64,000 nt of DNA from Isoetes taiwanensis (GCA_021234155.1 JAJEKV010000096.1:229501-293500), one strand, 5' to 3'; shown: positions 33,111 through 46,002, numbered from the stretch's first letter. Made by a program: numbers and translations. The notes: generated from the letters alone by a model not told the origin.

Positions 33111-36100
33111 GTTATCCGTTTACTTGGGAAAATAAATAATAGAAACGTCATTGTTCTTATTGACTCTGGGAGTACTGACAATTTCATTTCTGCAGACTTA
33201 GCACAAGAACTAAAGATGGAAATGGTTCAAGTGGCACCATACGAAATTGAGACTGAAGCTGGGAAACAGATTCAGCATTGGAGCCACGGGGTGGCTGGTC
33301 TGCACTCGACCATTGGAGACTATGAGGAAACAATGAGTTTTGACTTAGCAAAATTGACCAGATTTGATGTGATACTAGGTATCAAATGGCTTTAAATGGT
33401 CAAATTGATTGGAAAAAACATTTGTTAGTTATTTCTAGGGGAGGGAAGGAGATTACCTTCAGGGTACTCCTTTCCCCCAAGTTAATAATGGCTAGGCAAG
33501 CCAAACATTGTTTCCGTTCCAACATTAATGAAAAATATTTTGTCTATGTTCTTGACTCCCCCATAGATTCAATGCAAATAAATGCTATGGACAAGGATAA
33601 CAAGCTTGAAAGTTTGCTTAATAAATATAGGGATGTGTTCCCAGAAGGAGTACCATTGAGAGAAATCTAAAACGAGATAGAATTGGAACCAAGAACTAAG
33701 CCAGTGGCCAGGGCACCATATAGATTTAGCCTCCTGGAGCAAGAAGAGGTCAAAGAACAAATTCAAGAATTGCTCCAAAAGGGTTTCATAAGGCCTAATA
33801 AGTCACCATTTGGGGCGCCTGTCATCCTTGTAAAGAAAAAGGATGGGAACATGCGCATGTGTATCGATTATAGGGTTTTGAATAAAGCCACCATTAAAGA
33901 TCGCTACCCAATGCCTAGAATTGATGATATCATGGATCGATTGGTGGGGGCAAAATATTTCTCCAAGATCGACCTAAGAAGTGGATATCACCAAATTAGC
34001 ATTAGGGGAGGAGATGAACCCAAAACGGCCTTTCGAACCAACCAAGGGCATTTTGAATTTGTGGTCATGCCCTTTGGATTAATAAATGCCCCAGCCACAT
34101 TTATGCGGCAGATGAACACTGTTTTTCAGGGGTATCTAGACAAATTTATCCAAATATTCCTGGATGAAGAGGAGCACTTGGAACACTTGGAAAAGGTATT
34201 GATGACACTCTGGGAGCACAAACTTTATGCCAAAATTTCCAAATGTGAATTTCTAAAACAACAAGTGGCATACCTGGGACACATAGTCTCGGAAAAGGGT
34301 TTGGCCCCAGAGCTGGACAAAGTACGAGCCATAAGGGAATGGCCAGAACTTATAGATGTTCCCGATACAAGAAGTTTCTTGGGCTTAGCCACTTATTATA
34401 GGAAATTCATTCCAAAGTTTTCAAGGTGGCTGCCCCCCTTACAGACCTACTTAAGAAAGATCAACCCTTTGTATGGGGGAAGGAGCAAAAGATGTCCTTT
34501 GAAAATTCAAGTGAACCAATTCTGAAAATTCTGGATTTAAATTTGCCCTTTCAAGTTTATATTGACGCATGTGGACAAGCTCTGAGAGCAGTTCTAATGC
34601 AACAAGGGCATGTTGTGGCTTACGAAAGTTGTAAACTAAATCCGGCAGAAAGGAACTATGCCACATATGAACAAGAGTTGTTGGCCATAGTTCATGCCTT
34701 AAAAACTTGGTGACATTACTTAAGGTCAGGGACCAATAAAGAGCCACGCAAGTTTATTGTGTTCACTGATCATAAACCATTGAAATTTCTGCAAAGTCAA
34801 GCAAAAATAAGTCCCAGACAAGCGCGCTGGTTGGATTTCTTACATGAATTTCACTTTGAGATTCGGCACACCCCTGGGAAAGATAACCCAGTTGCAGATG
34901 CACTTTCCAGAATAAAATACATTAATTAAATGACATCTCTAGAATGGGATCACTTCCAACAAATCAGGGATTTGTATGAGAAGGATCAAGATCCATTTCA
35001 TTCCAAAAGAGAAGGTTCTCTTTGAGCACGAAATGACGATATATGGTTCTATAAGGGATGGATTTGTGTTCCCTTAGTAGAGAATCTTAGGAAGGAGATT
35101 CTTTACGAATTCCATAATACCCCGCAAGCAGGGCTTGGGGGGAGTGGAAGACATATGAATTGGTTAAAAGACAATTCTTTTGGCCTGGTATGAAACAAGA
35201 TGTAAAATCTTATGTATCACAGTGCCAGATATGTCAGGCGGTAAAAACAGATCATGGCAAAATGCCAGGATTATTACAACCGTTACCCATACCTTTGGAA
35301 AGGTGGGGATGCATAAGTATGGATTTCATAGTTGCACTCCCACGATCCAATCGACAACACACCCAAGTGCTAGTGATGGTCGATTGTCTGACAAAGTATA
35401 CAAAGTTCTTAGCATTACGAGGTGATGCTACTAGACAGGATGTGGCCAAGGAGTACCTACGGATTGTGTATGTTTGGTCTGCCACGAAGAATTGTAAGCG
35501 ATCGGAACTCTAAATTCACGGGGCACTTTTGGAAATATTTCATCAAGGGGTTAGGAGTAAGCCTCAGTATGAGTAGTGGAAATCACCCCCAAACTGATGG
35601 ACAAACAGAACGAATTAACATGATCCTGGAGGATATGTTAAGAAGTTTTGTATTTGAAAAATAGTCCAAGTGGGAGGAATATTTTCCCTTTGTATAATTT
35701 GCTTACAACAACGCATACCACACAGGAACCAAAATGAGCCCCTTTATGGCAATGATGGGTAGGAACCCAAGATCATATACTGGGACTAACCAAGCCTTGA
35801 AAACTGATGCAACTATCCATATGTTGGAAGATATGCAAGCCATATTATAACAGTGTAGGGCAAACTTAAAGAAGGCTTAAGATCGAGCCAGGCTAAATGC
35901 CAACAAACATCATAGGGAGGTAACCTTCAAGGAAGGTGAGTATGCATTCTTACGAATAGTTTACCCCTCGGCACTCAAGGTTGGGACCTTGAAGCCATTA
36001 GTCAAGGGAAAGATTCCCAAATTGACGCCCCGTTATGCTGGACCCTTCAAAGTGTTAAGAAGGATCAATGAGACAGCATATGAGTTAGAGCTTCCAGATG

Positions 36101-36381
36101 GGATAAGAGTGCATCCTGTCTTCCATGTAAGCCAACTCAAGAAAGCGATATTGTCCACGGTTAACGTAATTGCTCCAGTGACAATACCCCTAGCCCTTAG
36201 CTCTGAAACTCCTGAGGCGATTCTAGACACTCGCATTCAGAAGCTGCGCAATAGAGATATTACAGAGTACTTGATCTTATGGTGAGGTCAATCACTCTCC
36301 GAGGTCACATGGGAGAGTGAAGAGTACGTGCAGCAAAACCCTCATTTGACTCAAAATCCGTGGAGGCCACGGAAAGATTAG
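33111..36381 (+). pseudogene. gypsy pol: PR, RT, RNase H, INT, chromodomain, broken
   Basis: Protease VLIDSGSTDNFISADLA is at about 33150. RT starts near 33683 and shows [19 protein letters not shown] and [13 protein letters not shown]. At the catalytic site the copy reads [13 protein letters not shown]: the YLDD-I-LVYS segment of the family is deleted in frame, which alone would kill RT. RNase H includes YATYEQELLAIVHALKTW (34.7 kb) and ends ADALSRIKYIN. Integrase has the HHCC segment (CQICQAVKTDHGKMPG, 35.25 kb), MDFIVALPRS and NHPQTDGQTERIN. The C-terminus has [13 protein letters not shown] followed by a chromodomain-like [19 protein letters not shown], interrupted by TGA at 36284. Final stop at about 36381. 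Confidence 0.85.
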
Positions 36382-36616
36382 TCGAGTCAATATGAGGTTA
36401 GTTACCTAGTACAATAAAATATGGGCTTGCATCAGGGATGGCAAGTAAGGACATCCGCAAACTACGAGCTACGAAACCGTGGTCACGAGGTGACCCAGGG
36501 AACGGGTTTCCGAAGGGACTAGATGACGAAATCATGGTCACGAGGTGGCCCAGGGAATGGGTTTTGGATTATACTCCCACAATCCTTGGGGACCAAGGAT
36601 TTGAAAGGGCGAGGTA

Positions 36617-37059
36617 TGTTATGAACATGTTAAAATACATGGGGCAAGGTAAACTAAATTAAAAATCATTAGCTATGCAAATATGTAGCATAATAACCAA
36701 CAGCCAACAGCCATCGGGCTGGGCTGTGGCGCAGGCAGCCTCCCGGATCTGCCTTCTGAGGCATCGATTAGATCCCAGGAGGGATCTAGAAGCAGAGGAC
36801 TGATCAATTTGGCCAAATCGGCCCCTGGGCTTCAAGGAGAGCTCTTCACATTCCCATTTCATGCCCTGTATTTAAAGCCCATATAGGGGGTAGCAGACTG
36901 TAACCTTAGCCATTCTTGATCAATTCTGTAAGCGCCAGCATCAATCTGAGTATTCAGGAAGGACTAAAACACTGTGGAGGAATCAGGGATTCCGAGGGCA
37001 GGGGCGGAAGATGTAAATTGATGCGCTTTGTAGCTTCTTTGAAGCCAAGATCCATTTCA
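36617..37059 (+). repeat. 3' LTR of the gypsy element
   Basis: 443 bp, TG...CA, partner of 31092-31568. Relative to the left copy it lacks about 30 bases, including part of the region before the transcription start. Confidence 0.88.
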
Positions 37060-37215
37060 ATAGAACTTCGGATTAAACAGATATCGGCTTTGAATTAGAT
37101 TCAGTAGGTTATGGGGTTAAGCTCTACTGGTTTAGAGTTTAAGGGTTTAGCTTTTAAGGGTTTATGGTTCGAGGATTTACCATATCATAAACAACTGAAA
37201 GGACATAACATACAG
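37060..37215. repeat. host tandem-repeat unit, right of the gypsy insertion
   Basis: After ATAGAACTTCGGATTAAACA the host repeat resumes and runs to AAGGACATAACATACAGCTTC. CTTCGGATT occurs at both ends of this unit (37066 and 37216), showing the repeat period before the retrotransposon split the first unit. Confidence 0.7.
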
Positions 37216-37970
37216 CTTCGGATTCAACAAATTTCATAGCAATCATGTAATCGATCACATCAAACAAACTGGTTAGACTTGGGTCTATGAAATCACATAT
37301 CTCCCATTTCACACACCCACTTTTCAATTGCAATTATGTTGACTATGCCTAAGATCTGTCATATTCGATAAAAGCATATACTGTCACACCAATACCCTAC
37401 ACTTTAGACATTCCATTGTCTCTCCATTCCATGTACATCCATGACTACATCTATCCATTCCACACGTCCATGACTAATGCTGGACATCGCCGAGCTCACG
37501 TTTTTAGTGCTATCATCTATATATAGTACTAAAATCAAAATAAGATGATAGTTTGTGCGCAATTATTGTTGCATGTGAGAACTCTTATTATAGACTGTCG
37601 ATCTAAGAGTGAAAGGATGCAATGGTTTTTCTCTTTTACGATGCCGCAAATATTGCACCCAAAATTTATTTCTGGCACAACCGTTCAATCACAGATATAG
37701 TTCGTGATTTATTGGAGATTCTGTGTGCGAAGGTAAGAATGAGACATAATGTGTGCTGTTTGAATGTGATGTACGCGGTTAAGCTTATCTGTGCTTCTCT
37801 GCATATAAATTTTTCTTATTTTGCAGTGTAAATCTAACAAGTAGTATTACCAAGGGAGCAGTCATGTAGTTAAAAGGTCATCCCCTGGTCCTGCACGATA
37901 TTAAAAACATCCTTTCTACAGTTGGCATTTGCTAACTCCTTTTGTAACTCCAGAGAATCATTCTTTGCGA
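37216..37970. other. no supported gene
   Basis: AT-rich. A 69-codon plus-strand ORF at 37622-37831 shows no domain. Nothing else is seen. Confidence 0.4.
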
Positions 37971-38780
37971 GCTATAACATTGTTCATCTGCACGGAAGTT
38001 GCCAAATTCGCATTTACTATTATGCAGTCTGCAGGATTTTTACCTTACATTGGCCCATCTAATAAGCCACCCAGAAAGTCAGGAGATAGCATGAAGCTTT
38101 TTGGTCATACAGTGGTAGTGCCCACAACAACAAAGCCGATTCCTGCACTAATTTGAAAGGTCGATAAAGGTAAATGCTATATAATGATACTTGCTTCAGT
38201 ATTCCATTTGTATGTATAACATTGTTCATCTGCACAGAATTTAACAAATTCGCATTTACTATTATGCAGTTTGCAGGATTTTTACCTTATATTGCCCCCA
38301 TCTAATAAGCAACCCAGCAAGTCAGGAGATAGCATGAAGCTTTCTGGTCATACAGTGGTAGTGCCCACAACAACAAAGCCGATTCCTGTAGTAATTTTCA
38401 AAGGTGGATAAAGGTAAATGCTATATAATGATACTTGCTTCAATATTCCATTTGTATGTAGTAGCTATGTTATAAATAAACAATGCTCTTGAAATTAAAG
38501 CATCACGAAATATAAACCTCTAAAATGAGATGAAATTCCGGATTCTGGAGATTGTGACCAAAATGTGACTGGAGTGGAGCAGATGATCCTGAAAAAACAT
38601 AGAAAAAAGGAACAATATCCTCCCAACTTTAGACCACCCATTCAAAACGTTACCATTTTAGCATCCATTTGTTCCTGAACATCTTGGGAATGGACAATGC
38701 CCAGGATATATGCTAGAATTTATGAAGCATATGTATGCTGGACTACCAGTGATGCCCAATCCTGATGATGGTCAGTGTTC
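37929..38780 (+). pseudogene. gene debris with duplicated exon-like block, function unknown
   Basis: An open segment contains GFLPYIGPSNKPPRKSGDS then MKLFGHTVVVPTTTKPIPA. The block from about 37977 to 38214 is repeated at 38215-38460 with small indels that break the second copy. Further on, at about 38705, GYMLEFMKHMYAGLPVMPNP follows. KLFGxTVxV-type motifs remind me of C-terminal parts of plant MYB-related regulators, but I cannot confirm this. Confidence 0.25.
37977..38460. repeat. tandem duplication of about 240 bp
   Basis: ACATTGTTCATCTGCACNGA at 37977 and 38218, and GGTAAATGCTATATAATGAT at 38169 and 38414, mark two direct copies that differ by a few substitutions and indels. It lies within the debris gene above. 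Confidence 0.9.
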
Positions 38781-38849
38781 CAGATCCACCACACCAGAAT
38801 ATTCACGAATATTACGTGCAGGTGCTCTTGCTTATGCAAAGTACATGGA

Positions 38850-39210
38850 AGGGTTTCCTGGAATGCCATGCTTGCGGCTTGTACTCAGCATGGAGACCTT
38901 GAAAGAGCTCGGAAGCTCTTTAATCAAATGCCAGCACATGACGTGGTGTCATTGAATACAATGATAATGGCACGTGCACAAGATGGAGATATCGATTAGG
39001 TTTGGAAGTGTTTTGATTAAATGCCAACACAAGATGTTGTTTCATGGAATGCATTAATTGGTGTTTATTCTAGCTATCGACATCTAGAGAAGGTATTGGA
39101 ACTATATAAGAAGATGTGTAATCAAGTATTGAAGCCAGATGAGGCCACATTTGTTAAAATTGTTGAGACATGCACTAAAACTGGAGCGCTAACTCAAGGG
39201 AACCTGAAAG
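38850..39210 (+). pseudogene. PPR (PLS-type) protein fragment
   Basis: The translation gives GRVSWNAMLAACTQHGDLER, then ARKLFNQMPAHDVVSLNTMI, a TAG near 38998, then MPTQDVVSWNALIGVYSS and EEATFV-type VLKPDEATFVKIVETCTKTG. These are consecutive pentatricopeptide repeats as in organelle RNA-editing and processing factors of plants. Only about three repeats remain, with no N-terminal targeting sequence and no E/DYW end, and the frame has a stop and a shift. A fragment, not a gene. Confidence 0.75.
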
Positions 39211-39219
39211 ACACAAAAT

Positions 39220-39905
39220 GTGCTGCATTTTTTTTTAATCCTCATTGCCATTTATCCATTGATGGATGGCATCGATCTGGTTTCCTTCTATTGTTGTAGC
39301 ATGCATCCAATTCTCAGTTCTGTTGGTTCTTTTCTATGTTGCCTAATACTTGTGAATTTTTGTGGCATAGCGAATTTTGTGAATTCCATTGGTTGCACTC
39401 TTATTTTAAGGGAGTGACATATACTTGAGAAGGCTGGGTATGGTGTTCATACTCATTGAGCTTGTGCACAACTGTAGATACCTTACCTAGCTAGGATAAA
39501 AACTCAAAAAAAAAAAGGATGCAGTTTGGTTATGGATGCTGCACTATGCTTGATCATTCAGATTGCATGTTGTAAACATCATTTAGCTTGAATAACTGGA
39601 AGTTATCTCTTAAAAATAAGCATGAGACGTGTAAACTGTACATTCTGCTTTATGACCCTTTCTCATGTGTATTATGTCTCTCCAAAGGAACTTTTTTAAA
39701 GTATCAAAGCAACCAGAAGACATGTGAGTCTGGATTTTGAACCTATGGCATAATCTGTTCACGGGCCTAAGTTTAAGGTTCCAATGCTTCTGGAAAACCT
39801 ATGATTGGTAAAAATAACTGACTCAGAAAAAGGATCTATAGTTGACCTCTCTATAGTGCTGGTCATGGCACATGCATTTTGACTATTTTGGAAGGATACA
39901 GGCTA
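39220..39905. other. no gene seen
   Basis: AT-rich intergenic DNA after the PPR fragment; short ORFs only. Confidence 0.5.
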
Positions 39906-39915
39906 TTAAAGTCCA

Positions 39916-40435
39916 GAATAGAATAAGAATAAGAATGATTTTTTATCGCCCACTTAGACCAATCGGCCTATGGGACCCAGAAGGAGCGCAGCAAACTAAT
40001 TACTGTCCGGGTTAAAAAACCCCCGCCCTGAAGGGTTTTCGAGGGAAAAACCGTGGCAGTAATAAGAATGCTGTCAAACTGTACAAGTATACATCATCAT
40101 GAAATAAATGTATATATACATGTCAAGTGTGTGCCCGAGGACATAGCTGATCTCGCATGTCCATAACCTCCTGAAGGTATGATCCCAGCACCCGTACGGA
40201 TGCTGTGCTCAATGTCACATGTAGCGGCTGGCCAGGCCTGACCAACTCAGCATAGCGCGTCCGAATTTGATCATATGCTGGACAACTTTGAAGGGTATGA
40301 GATTCATCCTCAATGACTCCCATTTGGCAGCATTGACAGAGGATGTCCTGGCGTGGCTCACCAATCCATCTGCCCATCTCAATTCGAAGATGATGTGGTA
40401 AGAATCTCTGGGGTGTAATAGGAAGGGCAGGAAGT
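39916..40435 (-). mobile_element. 3' fragment of a non-LTR (LINE) retrotransposon
   Basis: On the minus strand the frame ending at TGA/TAG near 40123 carries the C-terminal Cys/His motif of LINE reverse transcriptases: RIEMGRWIGEPRQD, CQCCQMGVIEDESHTLQSCP, AYDQIRTRYAEL. The 3' untranslated part (40122 down to about 39938) holds copy C of the folded motif and ends in an (ATTCTT)n-like tail at 39917-39937. AATAAGAATG occurs at both 39928-39937 and 40062-40071, which may mean the last about 125 bp is a separate small insertion. RT and endonuclease are absent: a 5'-truncated copy. Confidence 0.65.
39999..40063 (-). ncRNA. structured motif copy C
   Basis: The same two-hairpin core as at 27.7 and 28.9 kb (minus strand GGTTTTTCCCTCGAAAACCC, then GGGCGGGGGTTTTTTAACCC), but enclosed by an unrelated outer stem ATTACTG/CAGTAAT. 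Placement at the end of a LINE fragment suggests a role in retroposon 3' recognition. Confidence 0.4.
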
Positions 40436-40439
40436 GGAA

Positions 40440-43400
40440 TATATTATGTGAAAGGGAATATTGACATTTTTTTTGTAACTTGTGTTGCAGGTTGACCTGC
40501 AAATGTAAACTCTGTGATATGGAAGGAAGTTCTGTGCATGGGCAAAGATTGGACGTGGGTTGTGCAGCTCTGATGTGCAGGTGCATCTAGCATGTATTAC
40601 CTATCCTTCTGCTCATACATAGTGTGCCTCCATAGCCATAGCTGGGCCCCTATATCACTCACAGCAGCTCCTTGCCTCACGAAAAGTAGTCCTCATTTCT
40701 TTATATTACATTGTGGTCCTTGAGACATATTCATGGTTTTCTTCTTGCATAATGTTGGAACAGTTTTTTATATCTTGGTATCTTGGTTATCCTTTTGTTT
40801 GACACTGTTTTTTTTTTTTTTTTTTTTTCCAAATGTCACATTGTTAGTTCTGCTTGTAGAATTGCAACGTAGATTTAGACATGCATTATATTGCTAGGTA
40901 ATTATTGCTTTAGAATCGTATCGATGCAATCAATAAATGGATCAGACTTTGCATTAGGCTTTGCATTACGGCATCTCCTGATTGTTCATATTGCATTAAC
41001 AAATGCGTATGGGTGGTAACCGGTATAATTGCTAGCAAAAGATGCGATGTAGACAATGTGAAGTTCGCAGTGGCTGATCCTTTTTCTTGTCAGATCACAG
41101 GGTGTTGTTCAAGCAGCTTGCAGTTGCTTGCTTAACCTATTAAGAATGTTAAACCACATGGGCAGGAAGCCTCGCATTGTTGTAGTCTCTAATACTCCAA
41201 CTAATGTGTCTAAGAATAAGTAGTTACTGGGTTCATCATATGAGACATATTGCTTTTCCATGTAATGTAGCTGCATACTACCTGATGGTTGGACAATCAT
41301 GTTACAAGCATCCAATTTAGCCCAGTAAAATTACCAGTCCACCTAAATATATGTAGTACTCTTAAATTGAACTTGGGTATATCTAGGTAGGTTTATGTGC
41401 ATATCATAAGCATTTGGTGGTACCTGCAAAATACGTTATCGTTTGAGGTATATCTACGTATGTTTATATGCATATCATGAGCATTTTGTGATACTTGCAA
41501 AATAAGTTGTCTTCTGCCAAGGATCCTTCCACATCATTTTTCTTTTGCATGTGAAGGACTTAGATGTAGGAGCACAATTTGATGATGAGTTAATAAATGC
41601 AGAAGATGATGGCTCGGTGGAGGACGTCAGAGATGCAACCTTGCAAATGGAAATGAAAAGGTTGTAGATGCATCAGAAGGCATCAATAACATCACAGATC
41701 TGAGCTTAGAACGGACGGAGGCAAGTGTCCAATGTGGTTGGCTTGCATAAGTGTGCTACAGTTGAGGAAATGGGGGAAGCTGCATTGGCTGAGACTAATA
41801 TGGAATCCTTATAAGTGAGAAGGTCGATTCAAGATTATGTAAAGGAGCACGGTAACGTTGTAATAATGCAGACTCAATTTGATTTTGTTAAACATATGGG
41901 TAATGCATCATTTCAATTTTTAGATCTGGTTATCTTATGAAGAATGTCTGTAAACAGGTCCTCAAAAGATTAGAACATTTCCTGCAGGGCAGTTTTACAA
42001 GCGTGGATTTGTATTTGTAAGAGCACAGTAGGATGGATTTGGCAATGAAATGTATAAGGTTCTAAATGCAGCTGGTTTAGTCCAGTAAAATTATCAGTCC
42101 ATCTAGAGATATGTAGTACTCTTTAAAAAATGTGTATCTAGCCTTAATAGCATTCTACAAATTACAAGTTTCCCTTATAGCTTGCAACACTAGATTTACA
42201 ACTTTTTTTTATAGCCCTGCAACACTAGGCTCGGTTTGCATTAAAATATACTAAAACATACAATTTCCCTTATAGCATACATGTTTAAGGGGCATTGCTT
42301 GGGCTTGCAAATAAGAAATGCTTTTCGACTATGATTGTCAAATACTAATGCGAGTCTAAACACTACATGCAAATTGGATAACACCTACCCCAAAAATAAG
42401 TGGCAACCATCTTCATCATATAAAAGCTTTACCTAAACATTGGGATGATGGAAAATATGATGTTCGAGTGAAATTGCCACAACTAAATGAGCCTAATTGA
42501 AAGTCATTTCATCTTTTTTTTTTTGCTCAACATGTTCCTTATCTTCTCCACATTAATATACTCTTCGTGTGTTCACTAATCTAATGGAATGTTATAGAAT
42601 GGCCTATCAATATATGTTCAAGACATACTAACAATAATGACGACGACGACATAATAATAGTACCTGCTAGATATTTTTGAGATAGAATTCATGTTCGGCT
42701 AGAACATCAAAAGAATAAGAATTAGGGGCAAACTCACTTGCAACACGTAAATATTCACTCATAATTATATACCATTGCAATTGCTCTTAGACATTAGAGG
42801 CACTAGCCATAACACACGCAAAAGCTTTTACATCCGTTACCGACTTACAAACATTTATTTTCAAGGTAAAGGGCTTAATCCATATGCTATACTTTAGTTG
42901 TGTTTATTAAAAAATATCATTTCTAATAGGTTCCCAACTTATACAATTTTGGGTACTTTAGATGGTGTAAAGTTAAATTCATAAGTTTTATCAGTTTTTA
43001 ATTTATGCCTGACAAAAAGCCCAACAACGCTGGGCATATTCTCTAGTATTGTTCATAAACTTGTCCCTTCCAACATGAACTTTTGCATGATGTCAATATG
43101 ACAAGCACCACGCTCCTTCTAGAAGCATGATAATGTAATGAGGTTTTGATGATAATGTTCAAAATTTGCAAAAGATGTCATATCAAATGACATTAGCTTT
43201 TGGTCTCCTTCAATTTCGTTAAGCAATGGACAGAAAACCTAAGAAATCTATAATACAAATTCAGACTTAACTATATAAGTGAAAAGCAGCCAATTGCATG
43301 CCCTACGCAGTTGTCCAACTATTATGTGCAATGTTCAAGTCAAAGTGATCTCCATGACCAACTAATAAATGTGCCCAACCATTGGGTGCAATGCTAAGGC

Positions 43401-43960
43401 CGCTTCCCCTTCAAAAGCATGGCATAAAAAATGCTAAGTCTCGTCGTAATCAAGATTCTTTACAGATATCCTCTCAATGTTTGGTGTTCAATTTTGATTT
43501 GCTTGTTTTTTACTACGCTATTATAACCTTGGTTCGGAAACTTTTTAAGCACAATCGACACATTTCCTGCTGGATCTAGCCCAACCTACCAGCTACATAC
43601 TCACACTCTATTCCTAGCAAACGTAACCAAAACAATTGCTATTTTTAGGAGGAAATTTTCCTGCTATTTCTAAACTATATTGTTAATTTTCAGATGTATG
43701 CGTTAGGTTACAAGAATGTTCATAAACTTGTTCCTTCCATAATGAATTTTTGCATGATATAATAAGACAATTTTGCTTCTAGCATGGCAATATAATGAGA
43801 TTTGCTCTACGATGATAGATAAACCTAAAGGTACCTTGAAGATGCATGAGAAGGTGATATGTTTTAGAATAAATAGGTTCATGGCTATGGTTCCATATGA
43901 CAATGCAAAAGATGGCATAATCAAATGCATTGGGCTTTTGGTCTCCTTCAATTTTGTCTC
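40440..43960. other. intergenic, no supported gene
   Basis: Long AT-rich stretch. It contains a 21-base T run at 40808-40828 and a short acidic ORF-like stretch near 41556-41640 (DLDVGAQFDDELINAEDDG) that dies in stops. The phrase CCAGTAAAATTAYCAGTCCA recurs at 41320 and 42082 with AGATATGTAGTACTCTT following, so a repeat pair is present. Nothing else is seen. Confidence 0.45.
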
Positions 43961-44430
43961 TTAATGGGTTACTAATGACGCTTACATCAAAATCGCTAGT
44001 GTCTGAGGACCGTGGAGCAAAAACTTGCATCACTACTTGCCTTTTACATAACACAAAAGTTGAGTTCCCACCTTCAATTCTAGTTGATAATCTTCTTGAA
44101 AAGTGAACTCAATCTATATCTGCGCGTCTAGGGTCTTTCTCCAATAGCTACGAATTTTGTCTCTTAATGGGTTACTAAGGACGCTTACATCATTGCACGT
44201 CTAGAGTCTTTCTCCAATAGCTACAAATTTTGTCTCTTAATGGGTTATTAATGACGCTTACATCAAAGTCGCTAGTGTCTGAGGACCGCGGAGCAAAAAC
44301 TTGCATCACTACTTGCCTTTTATATAGGACAAGTTGAGTTCCCACCTTCAATTCTAGTTGATAATCTTCTTCTTGTAAAAGTGAACTCAATCTATATCTG
44401 CACGTCTAGGGTCTTTCTCCAATAGCTATA
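43950..44430. repeat. local tandem duplication
   Basis: The block TTTTGTCTCTTAATGGGTTA starts at 43953, 44154 and 44227. The first and third copies run on through GCTAGTGTCTGAGGACCG and TCTATATCTGCRCGTCTAGG; the middle copy is shortened. Not coding. Confidence 0.85.
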
Positions 44431-46000
44431 AAAGTGCAATAACATACACATCGAAAGCGCAATGAACAATCTCTGCTACACAGGTAAATTCCAGTGAGTA
44501 GAGAATGCCAAAATGCTTGGTGCCAAGATTTCCACATTACCTCTAAGGAGACACCATTTTAAGGAAATCTTGTGCAGGAAAGGAAATATAATGCTCATGT
44601 CAGCTCCCAAGACAAGGCTCATATGCGCATTATATTCCCGTTGTCATAAAAGAGGTTGCACAAGAAAATAACATCATAAATGAATTGTGTGAAACTGCAA
44701 AGGAACCGCAAATTTTCACAGGTTTATGTAACGTTTATGGCATATTCGAATAGTGGCATAAACAAGACATGTAAGTAGCTTCAATGCAATTGTACAAGAC
44801 AAGAAATGTGAAGTTGATTAACAAGAGACGTAGACCTAAAGAACTCATGCCCTACAATCAACATAACTCCTCTAAATGTTGCCTTTGAGCATAAAATAAC
44901 ACATGTGACTGATTTGAGAACTTGGTTGGCGCAGATAACAAGAAAATTTTGTCCAAGAAAAATAAATATCCTTTACCTTTGGAAATCCACCCTTTCTGAG
45001 GATTTTTGCAATTTTAAGATGAAAAGCTCCAACTTCTTCTCCATTCATGTTGTGCAGAAAATCTACCAACATAAACCCAACAATATAAAGAAATATAAGA
45101 ATCCCAAAGGGAAATGCATATAACCTTAACCTCCCTTTATTCTGAAAGGCATTGCAGGACATGGTTCAAGATGCATTAAGTAGAATTCAGTATGATGATA
45201 GAACATCACATCAAATCAAATGCACAGTGGGAGAGTTAATAGCTTTTGCTAGGATACTTGTTTCGATCTTTTAAGACATGAAATGGTTTGATAGAGCAAG
45301 AATCAGTCTTACATTTGCATTTTCTGTGCTACGATTTGCGAGAACTAACTGCGGATTTTTCTGCCAACAGAAGATACCGACCTCGGAAACAATACTATGG
45401 CCATTACTTCAGTTTGTTCTATCCGTAATGAAATTGAGATGCTTATAAGCTGAGAAGAAGGAAAATATACACAAAAAACCTACCATGTATTCTAGAGGAA
45501 GTGTTCCATGAGGTAAAGCTTTGTGTGTCATGATGACAGTGTGTCATATCTCTCCTACGTGAGGGCTTGAATAAGGATAATCATACGCCTGCGCTATCAT
45601 ATGAGGTTAGAAGCAAAAACAGCAGAAATAACCCTAGCAGATAGGGCAACAAGGAATAAATTGGTGGCTGCATCTGGGAGCCTGCACTCACTACAGTTTA
45701 TACAATATGCATCAAATATCCAATGCTGCATTCTGCAGCAAAATTCAATTACAACTGCAAAATTTCAAACCAATATACCTATTTATGAAGGATAATTTGA
45801 ACTGCTGATCTCCATGCCACTTCAGATGGTCATATTTGCTGCTAACATCCATTCTCAATTGTTTCAATCTTTCAAGACTTGATGAGGCTTATATTTACAT
45901 TTTCTGCACTATGAGAATATAAAGAATATAGATACTTTCATTGAAAGAATATGTTGATACATCAAGGGGCATATGTCAAGCCAGCCTTGGACAAGTCTTT
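44431..46000. other. no supported gene
   Basis: AT-rich DNA downstream (minus strand) of the kinase gene repeats. Short ORFs on both strands lack domains. Confidence 0.45.
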
Positions 46001-46002
46001 GT

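Larger units (their letters stand above)
31092..37059 (+). mobile_element. Ty3/gypsy chromovirus with two LTRs, inactive
   Basis: LTRs at 31092-31568 and 36617-37059 start TGTTATGAAC and end CCATTTCA. A PBS follows the left LTR and a purine tract (AAAGGGCGAGG) precedes the right one. Domain order is gag, zinc knuckle, protease, RT, RNase H, integrase, then a chromodomain-like tail, the plan of plant chromoviruses. Flanks are GTAGA (31087-31091) and ATAGA (37060-37064), an imperfect 5-bp target duplication. The LTRs differ by indels (477 versus 443 bp) and substitutions, and pol has many stops, so the insertion is old. Confidence 0.9.
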
